Assembly: GCF_900100785.1 (NCBI RefSeq)
Contig: NZ_FNCP01000012.1
Coordinates: 82,525-146,524, forward strand
DNA from: Desulfosporosinus hippei DSM 8344
GTDB lineage: Bacteria > Bacillota > Desulfitobacteriia > Desulfitobacteriales > Desulfitobacteriaceae
Direction: 5' to 3'
DNA: 64,000 nucleotides
Positions 15,980-24,554 of the stretch are shown here, piece by piece. The stretch's first letter is position 1; every line of letters begins with the position of its first letter. The notes beneath the pieces were generated by a model, which was not told the origin of the DNA, ran no database searches, and saw only the letters and a list, made by a program, of their open reading frames with translations. Position numbers and translations under genes: made by a program.

Positions 15980-17074
15980 TTATGTGTCAAGTTCCCTTTG
16001 AACTTTGATCAGCTCAGCAAGTATACAGACTGCAATTTCTTCAGGGGTCTCAGCCCCAATTTTTAAGCCTATAGGAGAATACACTTTTTGCAAAGCTTCA
16101 CGGGTAATACCTTCAGTCTCCAAATCCAAAATTAGGGATTTAACCCTTTTTCGACTACCGATCATCCCAATATAAGCGGCAGGTTTGTTGATCACTTTCC
16201 TTAAACACACTTTATCATAACGATGCCCCCGGGTAATGATCACAACAAAGGTTTGTGGGCTGATCTCGATGCTCTCTAACGCTCGTTGAAAGTCGTTGCA
16301 AATCACTCTATCTACCGTACTAAATCGATGTGTATTCGCAAAGGATGGACGGTCATCCACCACTGTTACCTCATAGCCAACAATTTTGGCCATAGTTGCC
16401 AGGGGGACTGCAATGTGACCGGCCCCAAGAATCAATAATTGAACCACTGTCGTCGCCGGCTCTACCAGCAATCGATAAGCTAATTCAGGAGAAAAGCTCT
16501 CACAGGGTTCAAACTCAGAGCTCAAACATATAATGGAAGGTTGACATCTTCGTCCACCTTTTTTGCCTTTCTCCAAGGCTATCTTATTTAATTCATTGCT
16601 GCCCAAATCTCCGAGAATATTAAGATTTTCAATCGAGAGCTTATTTCCCAATAATTCATTATTTTGGGCTTGGATTACCGTCACGAGAATTGGGTGGTTT
16701 TTACTCTCAAGAGCCGCTAGATAATCCTTATAGAAGTCTATCTTTTCTGCAGAACTCTGAGTATCAACATACTCGATGAATAATTCCATAATACCACCGC
16801 AGACCATCCCCTCTTCTTGAGCAATATCTGCGGTCATATTCAAACTATATATTTTAGATTTATGTGCTGTTATAACATCGAGAGCCTCGCGCCTGCCTTC
16901 TGCTTCGCCACACCCACCTCCAATAGTTCCAACCGTCGACCCATCGGCAAAAACTAACATCTGGGCTCCGGGTTTACGGGGGGTGGATCCCAATACACTT
17001 GTTACAGTAATTAAAGCTGCTTCTGATTTAAGTTCTAATGCCCTTTTAAGTCCCAGATACACCTGTTTATCCAT
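15980..17074 (-). CDS. XdhC/CoxI-family molybdoenzyme maturation protein, copy 1
   Basis: A 364-residue protein with the XdhC N-terminal domain (ALITVTSVLGSTPRKPGAQM, then GTIGGGCGEAEGR) and a C-terminal Rossmann domain (LLILGAGHIAVPLATMAKIV, VTVVDDRPSFAN). XdhC binds molybdenum cofactor and helps sulfurate and insert it into xanthine-dehydrogenase-family enzymes. A close paralogue lies at 29413-30510 in the Mop accessory operon, near identical over long stretches of the C-terminus. Here it stands alone, divergent from the pterin-binding gene at 17431. A QPSIICLSSEFEPCES stretch in mid-protein differs between the copies. Confidence 0.92.
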   Translation of the reverse strand: MDKQVYLGLKRALELKSEAALITVTSVLGSTPRKPGAQMLVFADGSTVGTIGGGCGEAEGRREALDVITAHKSKIYSLNMTADIAQEEGMVCGGIMELFIEYVDTQSSAEKIDFYKDYLAALESKNHPILVTVIQAQNNELLGNKLSIENLNILGDLGSNELNKIALEKGKKGGRRCQPSIICLSSEFEPCESFSPELAYRLLVEPATTVVQLLILGAGHIAVPLATMAKIVGYEVTVVDDRPSFANTHRFSTVDRVICNDFQRALESIEISPQTFVVIITRGHRYDKVCLRKVINKPAAYIGMIGSRKRVKSLILDLETEGITREALQKVYSPIGLKIGAETPEEIAVCILAELIKVQRELDT

Positions 17075-17430
17075 AGTTCGATCTCCCTAGAAACTGCCTT
17101 TACGGTTGAAAGGCAGCCTTAATTAATTACTTTCATACTCAGATTATATCAGTATAACATACTTAAGGCGAATCTTCTCTCGCAGGGGACGGGGGTGTTG
17201 TGGGGACGGTTCTTTTAACACACTATAGTGTGTTAAAAGGACCGTCCCCACAACACGCCCACATTCAACCTTGGAAGATATCACCTGGCTTAACAAGCTT
17301 GACCTCCCGCTGAGAATGCGATACCATCATGTATACAAGTATATTATGTACAGGGAATTCGCTGCTCCTTATCTTTTTAAGCTATACAGACGTGACAATT
17401 TCACTTATATAAGTATTGGAGGCTATCCCC
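17075..17430. other. Intergenic region between XdhC copy 1 and pterin-binding protein 1
   Basis: Divergent spacer containing the 62-base REP-like palindrome at 17195-17256 and, just before the plus-strand gene, a TTGGAGG ribosome site. Several A/T-rich -10-like hexamers occur, but none has a convincing -35 partner. Confidence 0.5.
17195..17256. repeat. REP-like palindrome with GGGGACGGTTC/GGACCGTCCCC ends
   Basis: A near-perfect 62-base inverted repeat: outer arms GTGTTGTGGGGACGGTTC and GGACCGTCCCCACAACAC, inner arms TTTTAACACAC and GTGTGTTAAAA, TATA centre. One G-T mismatch. The inner TTTAACACA part is shared with the palindrome at 28671. Confidence 0.8.
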
Positions 17431-18453
17431 ATGGAAAAAATTAAAGTTCGAGATTCTGTTGGTGCAACCCTCATTCATGACATGACTCAAATTATCCCGG
17501 GTGTCGTTAAGGGCCCCAGGTTCCGCAAAGGTCATGTTATCCGTGAAGAGGATATTCCCGTTCTGCTAAGCATGGGTAAAGAGCATATTTACGTTTGGGA
17601 TCAAAAGCCAGGCCTGATTCACGAGAACGAGGCCGCCGAGAGACTTGCTCAGGCAGTAGCCGGTTCCGGACTTATCCTTGATGAACCTAAAGAAGGGAAA
17701 ATCACACTTACCGCTGCCTACGACGGACTGCTTTACTCTTCGGAAGAAGGGGTTTTAGCTCTGAATACTTTAGAAGGGGTTATTCTCTCTACTCGTCACA
17801 ACCATTATCCGGTCAAAAAGGATGACAAAATTGCCGGAACTCGTGTTGTTCCTTTAATGATTGAAGAAAAAATAATCCTGGAGGCCGAAGAAACTGTTAA
17901 GGCTTTCTCATCTCCCATTCTTGAAGTGCGGCCCCTTAAGCCTTTTAAGGTAGGACTTATTATAACCGGAAGTGAAGTCTTTCATGGGCGAATTAAAGAT
18001 AAATTTGGCCCCGTACTACGTTCTAAAGTTGAAAACTGGGGATCAACTATCCTTGATCAAAAATTTGCCAATGATGATGTTGCAATGATCCAAAGCAGTA
18101 TCCAAGATCAGTTGGCACTGGGTGCCGAAATGATCTTAGTCAGCGGCGGAATGTCCGTAGATCCTGATGACGTCACTCCCACAGCAATCAAAGAAATGGG
18201 GGCTGAACTCGTTACCTATGGAGCCCCGGTATTACCCGGTGCCATGTTTTTGTTAGCCTATATTGGAAATGTTCCTATTATGGGCTTACCCGGGTGCGTT
18301 ATGTATGCTAAGACTACTGCCTTTGATTTAATTGCTCCCCGAATTCTCACCGGTGAAAGACTGACACGCCACGATATTGTAAAACTTGGTAGTGGCGGAC
18401 TTTGCCTTGAATGCCCGATTTGCACCTATCCCCACTGCTCATTCGGAAAATAA
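17431..18453 (+). CDS. MoeA/MogA-like molybdopterin-binding protein with C-terminal Cys cluster, copy 1
   Basis: 340 residues from the ATG behind TTGGAGG (an in-frame TTG at 17416 is inside the ribosome site). The C-terminal half is a MoCF-biosynthesis domain (GLIITGSEVFHGRIKDKFGP, LVSGGMSVDPDDVTP, PGAMFLLAYIG, IMGLPGCVMY), which binds the pterin. The N-terminal half (residues 1-165) is not a MoeA domain I recognise. The last 16 residues, CLECPICTYPHCSFGK, form a C-x2-C-x2-C-x4-C cluster that could hold iron-sulfur or zinc. A paralogue sits at 42130-43152 beside mop. Likely role: metal insertion or cofactor hand-over for the neighbouring tungsten/molybdenum enzymes. Confidence 0.82.
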   Translation: MEKIKVRDSVGATLIHDMTQIIPGVVKGPRFRKGHVIREEDIPVLLSMGKEHIYVWDQKPGLIHENEAAERLAQAVAGSGLILDEPKEGKITLTAAYDGLLYSSEEGVLALNTLEGVILSTRHNHYPVKKDDKIAGTRVVPLMIEEKIILEAEETVKAFSSPILEVRPLKPFKVGLIITGSEVFHGRIKDKFGPVLRSKVENWGSTILDQKFANDDVAMIQSSIQDQLALGAEMILVSGGMSVDPDDVTPTAIKEMGAELVTYGAPVLPGAMFLLAYIGNVPIMGLPGCVMYAKTTAFDLIAPRILTGERLTRHDIVKLGSGGLCLECPICTYPHCSFGK

Positions 18454-18505
18454 TCGATCAGCTCGTCCAATGATAGTTCAGCTATTGGTTCTATCCACTG
18501 ATGCC

Positions 18506-18539
18506 AAGTAAAGGGGTACCCTCTGGTGCCCCTTTACTT
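18506..18539 (+). terminator. Hairpin after pterin-binding protein 1
   Basis: AAGTAAAGGGGTACC pairs with GGTGCCCCTTTACTT around a short CTCT loop. There is little T-run downstream, so it may be a weak or bidirectional terminator. Confidence 0.55.
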
Positions 18540-18558
18540 ATACATTCTGATATATTAA

Positions 18559-18596
18559 AAAAGCTCGCAGGGAGTAAAAAATCCCAAGCGAGCTTT
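18559..18596 (-). terminator. Terminator of the iron alcohol dehydrogenase gene
   Basis: AAAGCTCGC and GCGAGCTTT pair with an inner GGGA/TCCC stem. On the minus strand it is followed by TTTTTTAATA, a proper intrinsic terminator. Confidence 0.75.
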
Positions 18597-18633
18597 CTGG
18601 CGTTTTATTACCTTACTCTAGACAATGCCTAAA

Positions 18634-19794
18634 TTACATAGCATCTTTATAAATTTGAATTACTTGTTCAAGAGTCGCTGTGCGAGGATTAGTAGCTTGA
18701 CATGCATCTAACTTAGCATTACCAGCCATCAGTTCAAAGTCTTCTTCTTTAACATTTAGGGCAGACAATCCGGTAGGGATTCCAACATCTTGAGATAAGG
18801 TACTGATTGCGCTAAAGCATTTTTCTGCTGCATCTCTCGCAGAAAGCCCTGTAATGTTTTCACCCATTGCTTCAGCAATCTCCCCATAACGCTCCATATT
18901 ACCAATCATGTTAAAGCGTGAAACATGAGGAAGAAGAATTGCGTTACATACCCCATGAGGCAGATTATAGAATCCTCCTAATTGATGAGCCATTGCATGG
19001 ACATAGCCGAGGCTGGCATTATTGAAAGCCATACCTGCTAGGAATTGGGCATAAGCCATTTGTTCACGAGCTTGGAAGTCATCACCGTTGGCAACTGCAC
19101 GGCGTAAATATTTACTGATTAATTTAAAGGTCATCAGAGCAGCTGAATCTGTAACCGGTGTTGCGGCTGTGGATACATAGGCCTCAACAGCATGAGTCAG
19201 AGCGTCCATTCCGGTAGCAGCGGTTAAGCTAGGTGGTTGTTTCATCATTAGTAAAGGATCATTAATCGACACGTTTGGAGTAACATGCCAGTCAACAATG
19301 GCCATTTTTATATGTCGAGCAACATCTGTGATAATACAGAATCTTGTCATTTCTGCAGCTGTACCTGCGGTAGTGTTGATAGCGATCATTGGAGCCATCG
19401 GTTTCGGGGATTGATCAACGCCTTCATAGTCGTTAATTCTTCCACCATTACCTGCAACCAGTCCGATTCCTTTGGCACAATCATGGGCAGATCCTCCACC
19501 TACGGAAACAATTAGATCACATTCTTCTTTATTGAAAATCTCTAATCCATCATGTACGTTTTTATCCGTCGGATTCGGTTCTGCGCCCCCATATATAGTA
19601 ACTTTAAGGCCTTCTTTGGCAATGATGTCAGCAATTTCTTGAGCCATACCAATTTTTTCGAGATAAGCATCGGTTACCAATAGTACACTTTTTCCGCCTA
19701 ATAGTTTCGCTTGTTTACCGGTTTCTTGGGCTGCTCCTGCACCCATAAGGTTAACTGTTGGCATAAAATACCCGTACACTTGATAATTTGACAT
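18634..19794 (-). CDS. Iron-containing (group III) alcohol dehydrogenase
   Basis: A 386-residue NAD(P)-linked dehydrogenase. The nucleotide segment VSVGGGSAHDCAKGIGL, ATGMDALTHAVEAYVS and the metal-binding histidines in HAMAHQLGGFYNLPHGVCNAILLP (given in parts: HAMAHQLGG then LPHGVCNA) identify the group III family. It interconverts an alcohol and an aldehyde; AOR would oxidise or supply that aldehyde by reducing acids. A sigma-54 promoter lies about 70 bases upstream, so it probably belongs to the regulon of the two sigma-54 activators nearby. Substrate range is not visible. A strong terminator follows. Confidence 0.93.
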   Translation of the reverse strand: MSNYQVYGYFMPTVNLMGAGAAQETGKQAKLLGGKSVLLVTDAYLEKIGMAQEIADIIAKEGLKVTIYGGAEPNPTDKNVHDGLEIFNKEECDLIVSVGGGSAHDCAKGIGLVAGNGGRINDYEGVDQSPKPMAPMIAINTTAGTAAEMTRFCIITDVARHIKMAIVDWHVTPNVSINDPLLMMKQPPSLTAATGMDALTHAVEAYVSTAATPVTDSAALMTFKLISKYLRRAVANGDDFQAREQMAYAQFLAGMAFNNASLGYVHAMAHQLGGFYNLPHGVCNAILLPHVSRFNMIGNMERYGEIAEAMGENITGLSARDAAEKCFSAISTLSQDVGIPTGLSALNVKEEDFELMAGNAKLDACQATNPRTATLEQVIQIYKDAM

Positions 19795-19863
19795 ATTCGT
19801 TTCCTCCTATTCATTCTTCCGTGTTTCTCTGAAATATGTTATCGCCGTTAATGTTTAATTTAT

Positions 19864-19882
19864 ATTGCAAGACTCATGCCAA
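19864..19882 (-). promoter_or_regulatory. Sigma-54 (-24/-12) promoter of the alcohol dehydrogenase
   Basis: On the minus strand TTGGCATGAGTCTTGCAAT matches TGGCACG-N4-TTGCA at all but one position, with GG and GC ten bases apart, about 70 bases before the ATG. Confidence 0.82.
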
Positions 19883-19988
19883 AAGTCTGAAATATTTGAT
19901 TTATCAATTCCGAGTGCCTGTTTGTAGGCTATATTCTTTATTTTTCAAATAATTTAAAGACTCATTATAATTTTAATTAATTATTTAT

Positions 19989-20005
19989 TGCTCTACTTTG
20001 GCACA
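19989..20005 (-). promoter_or_regulatory. Possible sigma-54 activator site upstream of adh
   Basis: Read on the minus strand, TGTGCCAAAGTAGAGCA resembles the TGTTC-N7-GAACA palindrome found upstream of both activator genes, with changes in each half. It lies about 110 bases upstream of the adh promoter, a usual enhancer distance. Confidence 0.35.
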
Positions 20006-20064
20006 CTTGTTTTGAGAAAAGCACCATATTTGAACACTTAATTCTTAGATATTTACCCGTCAAA

Positions 20065-20097
20065 TAAAAAAACGACAAACACTAAAAGCATTTGTCG
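20065..20097 (-). terminator. Terminator of the aor-moa-moe operon
   Basis: On the minus strand CGACAAA...TTTGTCG forms a hairpin directly followed by a run of seven or eight T, 40 bases after the last stop codon. Confidence 0.8.
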
Positions 20098-20134
20098 CTC
20101 TAAAATATAAAATTTACTAACTGCAAATTAACTG

Positions 20135-22042
20135 TTAAATGTAAAAAACTCCTGTCTCTCTCACATCATATCCGCCCAAGGCCAACACTTCGTCTTGGAA
20201 TTCTTTGCTTTGAATCACGGAAATCATGGCCTTCATGCGCGGTTCCTCAAGATACTCACGAGGAATTGCCAAGTCATACCGTTCTTCTCCAACGAAAATA
20301 TAGTCTAAACCCAAGGCTTCCGCGGCGCTTTGAATACCCAGGCCCACATCAGCGGCACCCGAGGCTACTGCGATAGCAACGGCTAAATGGGTAAATTCTT
20401 CTCGCTCATACCCTAAAATTTGCTCCTTGCTTAGTCCTTGCTGCTGGAGCAAGTAGTCAAACAGCACTCGAGTTCCGGATCCCCCCTGCCGATTAACAAA
20501 TCGAACACCGGGCTTAGTAAAATCCGCCAGGGTCTTTATATTTAGAGGGTTTCCTTTGGGTACGATAAGCACTTGAGTCCTATAAACCAAGTTCATTAAA
20601 GCCATATCTCTTCCCGGTAAGAAACGTTTTAAGTAGGCATGATTATACTCCCCTGTCTCAGGATCGAGTAAGTGGATACCGGCAAAATGAGCTTCCTCTT
20701 TGCGCAAGGACAGGATCCCGGCCAGACTCCCTACATGTGCCGATGCAATCCCCCCGAAGCCGCCTCTGGCTTTCATATGGCTGCTTAAAACGTCTAGGGT
20801 AAGATCATGAGATCCAATGCAAACAAGGGTTTCTTCTAACTCTGAAACCGGACGCAGCAGCTCAATAGGAACTGTTTCACCCTCATGAAAGCCTTCTTGT
20901 AAGCGTGGTACTCGCAAAATCCCATCAGCTCGTACTAGACTCATGGTCACACCGGCTCCTCGGCTTAAAGGGGCGGCAACCCAACGCTCTCCGACTTTTC
21001 CAACTTTGACCCGAACGAACTCTTCACTACCCAATGAAGAAAATACTTTTTTACTGATTACCGCGTCCAGACTAGTCTGGGAATCTTTACTTAAGCCTTG
21101 ATAATGCTTTACCCATGGTTCTAAGAACAAGTGGGCGGTCAAATAAGCGGAAACTGGATATCCCGGGATTCCAATCGTTGGCTTATCTTGAACTTCACCT
21201 AAGACCACTGGCTTTCCCGGTTTAATAGCTACTCCATGAAGATAAAGATTCCCATGCTTACTAACTAAACTCGATGTATAGTCATCCCGCCCTTGGGATG
21301 ATCCGGCAATGATGACTAAAATATCTTGTGATGCTGCCATTTCTAGAATCGCTGCTTCCAGCAATTCCGGTTTATCCGGCGTAATCGGCCATATGGTTGC
21401 TGATCCGCCCCATTCTTCAACAAGGGAAGCCAGCACTGTGGAATTACTGTCGACAATATCTCCTACCTGAAGGTTTGCCTCCACGGGACGTATTTCATCC
21501 CCTGTTGGTAAAATGCCAACTCGGGGTTTACGTCGTACTTCCACCTCTAACACTCCCGCCGCCAGTAATGCCCCTTGATCTTGAGGCCTAATGCGGTGGT
21601 GAATGGGCAAAAGCACCTCCCCTTCAACCATGTCTTCTCCCACAGGCCGCACATGATTCCAAGGTACAATAGGAGCTTGGAGCAGAATTCCTTGCTCACC
21701 CAATTCCAAAACATCTTCCAGCATGACGACGGCATCCATTCCCTCCGGAAGCGGGTCTCCTGTATCTACTTGAATGGCTTGCACTCCCAGCTTTAACCAA
21801 CGGGGCTCTCTCTCAGAGATTCCATGAGTATCCCTAGCCCTAAGAGCATAACCATCCATGGCTGAAGCCGCAAAATGAGGCGAACTCTTTTTAGCCCGAA
21901 CAATTGCCCCTGTAATTCTATGCAATGCTGAGCGCACATCGATAAATTCGTTTTTTGGAATACAACGCACTGCAAGCTTGTCCATCATCAGCTTGAGTCC
22001 ATCCTGCCAAGTTGTATTTTCAAGATATATTTGGCGTTCCAC
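20135..22042 (-). CDS. Molybdopterin molybdenumtransferase MoeA fused to an anion-binding (PBP-like) domain
   Basis: 635 residues. Residues 1-~400 are MoeA: ASAMDGYALRARDTHG, VGEDMVEGEVLL, GILPTGDEI, IAGSSQGRDDYTS, IGIPGYPVSAYL. From about residue 408 (CIGSHDLTLDVLSSHM) to the end is a periplasmic-binding-protein-like domain with VRFVNRQGGSGTRVLFDYLL, the same domain as in the regulator at 11869. MoeA inserts molybdate or tungstate into adenylylated pterin; the appended domain may select or concentrate the anion. It is the last gene of the aor operon, right after a second, plain MoeA. The fusion is known in anaerobes; anion choice is inferred. Confidence 0.92.
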   Translation of the reverse strand: MERQIYLENTTWQDGLKLMMDKLAVRCIPKNEFIDVRSALHRITGAIVRAKKSSPHFAASAMDGYALRARDTHGISEREPRWLKLGVQAIQVDTGDPLPEGMDAVVMLEDVLELGEQGILLQAPIVPWNHVRPVGEDMVEGEVLLPIHHRIRPQDQGALLAAGVLEVEVRRKPRVGILPTGDEIRPVEANLQVGDIVDSNSTVLASLVEEWGGSATIWPITPDKPELLEAAILEMAASQDILVIIAGSSQGRDDYTSSLVSKHGNLYLHGVAIKPGKPVVLGEVQDKPTIGIPGYPVSAYLTAHLFLEPWVKHYQGLSKDSQTSLDAVISKKVFSSLGSEEFVRVKVGKVGERWVAAPLSRGAGVTMSLVRADGILRVPRLQEGFHEGETVPIELLRPVSELEETLVCIGSHDLTLDVLSSHMKARGGFGGIASAHVGSLAGILSLRKEEAHFAGIHLLDPETGEYNHAYLKRFLPGRDMALMNLVYRTQVLIVPKGNPLNIKTLADFTKPGVRFVNRQGGSGTRVLFDYLLQQQGLSKEQILGYEREEFTHLAVAIAVASGAADVGLGIQSAAEALGLDYIFVGEERYDLAIPREYLEEPRMKAMISVIQSKEFQDEVLALGGYDVRETGVFYI

Positions 22043-22074
22043 CTTATTAAGCCTCCCCTTATAGCAGATATTTT

Positions 22075-23316
22075 TTAACGCAAAAGCCGGAAAGAGACCT
22101 CTTTCCCTGCTTCGATACCTTCTGTGTCTAATCCTATATGTACTATGGCATCAGCTAATACCATCGTGCGTATTAACCCCGATTTTCCGCGAACCGGCTC
22201 AACTTGCCAACCTTCGGTATGGGGTACCAGCTTAACTCTTACATACTCTTCACGTCCGCTTCCCGAATATAGGTTTTGGGATAAAACTCCTTGAGGCAGA
22301 GGATCGACTTGTGGATTTATGGCTGATCCGTCTATCCAAGGACGAACCAGTGCATCAAAAACCACCATTGCTGAGGCGGGGTGCCCGGGAAGTCCGAAGA
22401 TTAATTTCCCATCTACTACACCACCAATTGTTGGCTTGCCCGGCCTTAAGGCCAAGCCATGGAAAAGCAGCCCCGGCTCTCCTAATTCGCTGATAAGTTG
22501 AGCTGATAAATCTCGCAGTCCAACGGAACTCCCGCCTGAGAGCAAAACAATATCATTTTCCTTCAACATCTGGGCCAGTACTAAACGTAGCTCTTCAAGA
22601 TTATCTTTGACAATGCCATAATGGCGAGCATCCGCACCACTTGCTAAGGCCTGCCCAAGCAAGGTGTAGCCGTTAATATCTCTTGACTGACCGGGAAGAG
22701 GTTTTTGTTCCGGAGGAATAATTTCATCCCCAGTGGAAAGGATTCCAACCTGAAACCGGGGCCAGACAGGAACATCGTTCATCCCCAGAGATGCTAAAAG
22801 CCCCATCTCCTGAGCTCGTATTTTTGTGAACCTTGATAATAATACTTCCCCTTCAGTAAAATCTTCCCCAATCTCAATAAGATTCTCCCCCGGGGCAACG
22901 GCTTTTGTCACACCATAAAGTGTTTCTCCAAAATGTTCAAGGCGTTCAACCATAACCACAGAATCTGCTCCCTCAGGCAGCATTCCCCCTGTGGGTATTA
23001 GTATTCCTTCTCCTTTTGCTAAAGATTTCGTAGGAGCCTCACCCATTCTTATCTCACCAAGACACTCCAGCAAAGCCGGCATACTTTCGCTGGCTCCAAA
23101 AGTATCTGCCGCCCGTACAGCCATCCCGTCCATCGTAGATTTACGGAAATTAGGCACAGCGCATGTCGCCGGAATATCCTTGGTAAGAATACGCCCCAAA
23201 GATTCCTCTAAGGGTATCTGCTCCACCCGCTCATAAAAGGAAAGAACATATGGCTTTAAAGAGTCGATCGCTTCAGATAATGTATGAACTTTAAATAATT
23301 CACTACTACTTCCCAT
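22075..23316 (-). CDS. moeA: Molybdopterin molybdenumtransferase MoeA
   Basis: A 413-residue MoeA without extra domains. Motifs in order: STMDGMAVRAADTFGASES, IGEDFTEGEVLLS, GILSTGDEIIPPEQ, VLLSGGSSVGLRDLSA, FGLPGHPASAMVVFDAL, and the beta-barrel C-terminus. It catalyses metal insertion into the adenylylated dithiolene pterin in the cytosol. It lies 32 bases before the MoeA-fusion gene and after the ThiF-like gene, so this operon encodes two MoeA proteins, as in archaea that handle both tungsten and molybdenum. Which metal each uses cannot be decided here. Confidence 0.94.
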   Translation of the reverse strand: MGSSSELFKVHTLSEAIDSLKPYVLSFYERVEQIPLEESLGRILTKDIPATCAVPNFRKSTMDGMAVRAADTFGASESMPALLECLGEIRMGEAPTKSLAKGEGILIPTGGMLPEGADSVVMVERLEHFGETLYGVTKAVAPGENLIEIGEDFTEGEVLLSRFTKIRAQEMGLLASLGMNDVPVWPRFQVGILSTGDEIIPPEQKPLPGQSRDINGYTLLGQALASGADARHYGIVKDNLEELRLVLAQMLKENDIVLLSGGSSVGLRDLSAQLISELGEPGLLFHGLALRPGKPTIGGVVDGKLIFGLPGHPASAMVVFDALVRPWIDGSAINPQVDPLPQGVLSQNLYSGSGREEYVRVKLVPHTEGWQVEPVRGKSGLIRTMVLADAIVHIGLDTEGIEAGKEVSFRLLR

Positions 23317-23426
23317 GCTCTAATTACACCTTTCAGCGACTTATTTTCGTATTCTGGTTTTTCTGGTTTTTGTGATTATCTTTAATGTTTTGGCGATTAA
23401 TCTCCAATAACATTATTCTCAACCAT

Positions 23427-24125
23427 TTATATAGACTCAAAACTAGGCAATTCAAAACGCTCAAATTCCATAGTTAATAAATCCACTTGCAGCCAGGCCC
23501 GGCGCAAGGCAGGTATACGACCAATCAATAGTTTTACCCCTTCTGCAACACTCAGGCTTGCTAAGACGGCAGGAGTAAAAGCCGGATTCCCCCATTTACT
23601 CTCTACTCCCCGATCCCCATGACCGTATAAACGCAAAACGCTAAAATCACCGGGTAAACTCACTCCAATTTGACCATACCATCCGGCAATACTGGCAAAA
23701 ACCAAAGGTAGCTTAAGCTGGTGACAAACTCGTTCTAATACAACTCTTGTAGCTAAAGAGTCAAGAGCATCAAAGACCAAGTCGACTTCGGAAAAGAAAT
23801 CTGTTCCTCTCTCCTCTGCAAACCACTCTTTAATAATCTCAACTTTAACCTCAGAATTTACCCTCTGCAATCTATCCCGGGCAGCCTCTACCTTCCACTG
23901 CCCAATAGATGCTTCCGTTGCCATAATCTGCCGATTAAGATTACTGACTTCCAGACGGTCTCCATCTATCAGCACTAATCGCCTGACCCCGATTCGGGCA
24001 AGTTCCTCAGCTATATAACCGCCAAGCCCTCCACACCCTACTATTGCCACAGAGGAAGCTAGCAGCTTGTTCTGATCCTGATCCGTTAAAGTTTCTTGAT
24101 TACGTACATAACGACCTTCCAGCAT
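23427..24125 (-). CDS. ThiF/MoeB/HesA-family adenylyltransferase
   Basis: A 232-residue E1-like enzyme with the ATP-binding VAIVGCGGLGGYIAEELARI segment (residues ~29-48), LVLIDGDRLEVSNLNRQ and DLVFDALDSLATR. It lacks the CxxC zinc pairs of MoeB and the rhodanese tail. It would adenylate the C-terminal glycine of the small MoaD-like protein encoded immediately upstream (gap of two bases) so that it can be thiocarboxylated. The pairing in the aor operon suggests a dedicated sulfur-carrier system for tungsten pterin, but a role in another sulfur transfer cannot be excluded. Confidence 0.87.
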   Translation of the reverse strand: MLEGRYVRNQETLTDQDQNKLLASSVAIVGCGGLGGYIAEELARIGVRRLVLIDGDRLEVSNLNRQIMATEASIGQWKVEAARDRLQRVNSEVKVEIIKEWFAEERGTDFFSEVDLVFDALDSLATRVVLERVCHQLKLPLVFASIAGWYGQIGVSLPGDFSVLRLYGHGDRGVESKWGNPAFTPAVLASLSVAEGVKLLIGRIPALRRAWLQVDLLTMEFERFELPSFESI

Positions 24126-24127
24126 GT

Positions 24128-24352
24128 TTAGCCCCCTCCGACAGGTGGAAAAAGGGCAATAGTATCTCCATCCTTTAGAAGGTGCTGGGCATTTACATCT
24201 CGTCCATTAACGAGACAAATAGCTACTTCCTCAGGTTTAATGTTTAACGGTTCGAGAATATTTAAAACTTTGCTTTCTTCCTGAAGTTCACGCTCTTCAA
24301 CCTTAAAACGGCCATCTCGAAATGTGGCAAATAGTTTAACCGTTACACGCAC
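24128..24352 (-). CDS. MoaD/ThiS-family sulfur carrier protein
   Basis: A 74-residue beta-grasp protein from a GTG start behind GGAGGGGG. It begins VTVKLFATFRDGR and ends GDTIALFPPVGGG; the terminal Gly-Gly is what the adjacent ThiF-like enzyme adenylates. MoaD carries sulfur as a thiocarboxylate to build the pterin dithiolene. It lies between aor and the ThiF-like gene, so it is probably used for the cofactor of AOR. A 200-base gap with a hairpin and an extended -10 box separates it from aor. Confidence 0.9.
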   Translation of the reverse strand: MRVTVKLFATFRDGRFKVEERELQEESKVLNILEPLNIKPEEVAICLVNGRDVNAQHLLKDGDTIALFPPVGGG

Positions 24353-24409
24353 TCCAACTACCCCCTCCGTTTTAATAGTAATGGTTTAATTATTAGGCAT
24401 TCCTAGACT

Positions 24410-24418
24410 ATTATACCA
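24410..24418 (-). promoter_or_regulatory. Possible extended -10 promoter before moaD
   Basis: On the minus strand TGGTATAAT is an extended -10 element, but no good -35 lies at the right distance. It could give basal expression of the cofactor genes independent of aor. Confidence 0.3.
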
Positions 24419-24429
24419 TGGTACTAGAA

Positions 24430-24455
24430 GGGGAGACCCTTAATAGAGTCCCCCC
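24430..24455 (-). terminator. Attenuator-like hairpin between aor and moaD
   Basis: GGGG-A-GAC and GTC-C-CCCC pair with one mismatch around ten bases. No T-run follows on the minus strand, so partial termination or processing is more likely than a full stop. Confidence 0.4.
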
Positions 24456-24554
24456 CTTTAACATTTTCTTTCTTAATTAAGCATTTTATCAAGTACCCTT
24501 TAAAATCCAATCTGAATTTTAAAGAGTAAGTACTAACTGTCCAACTGCATTAGA

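Larger units (their letters stand above)
19795..20134. other. Control region upstream of the alcohol dehydrogenase
   Basis: 340 bases holding the adh sigma-54 promoter (19864-19882), a degenerate copy of the activator palindrome (19989-20005) with a single GAACA half-site at 20032, and the terminator of the MoeA-fusion gene (20065-20097). Confidence 0.6.
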
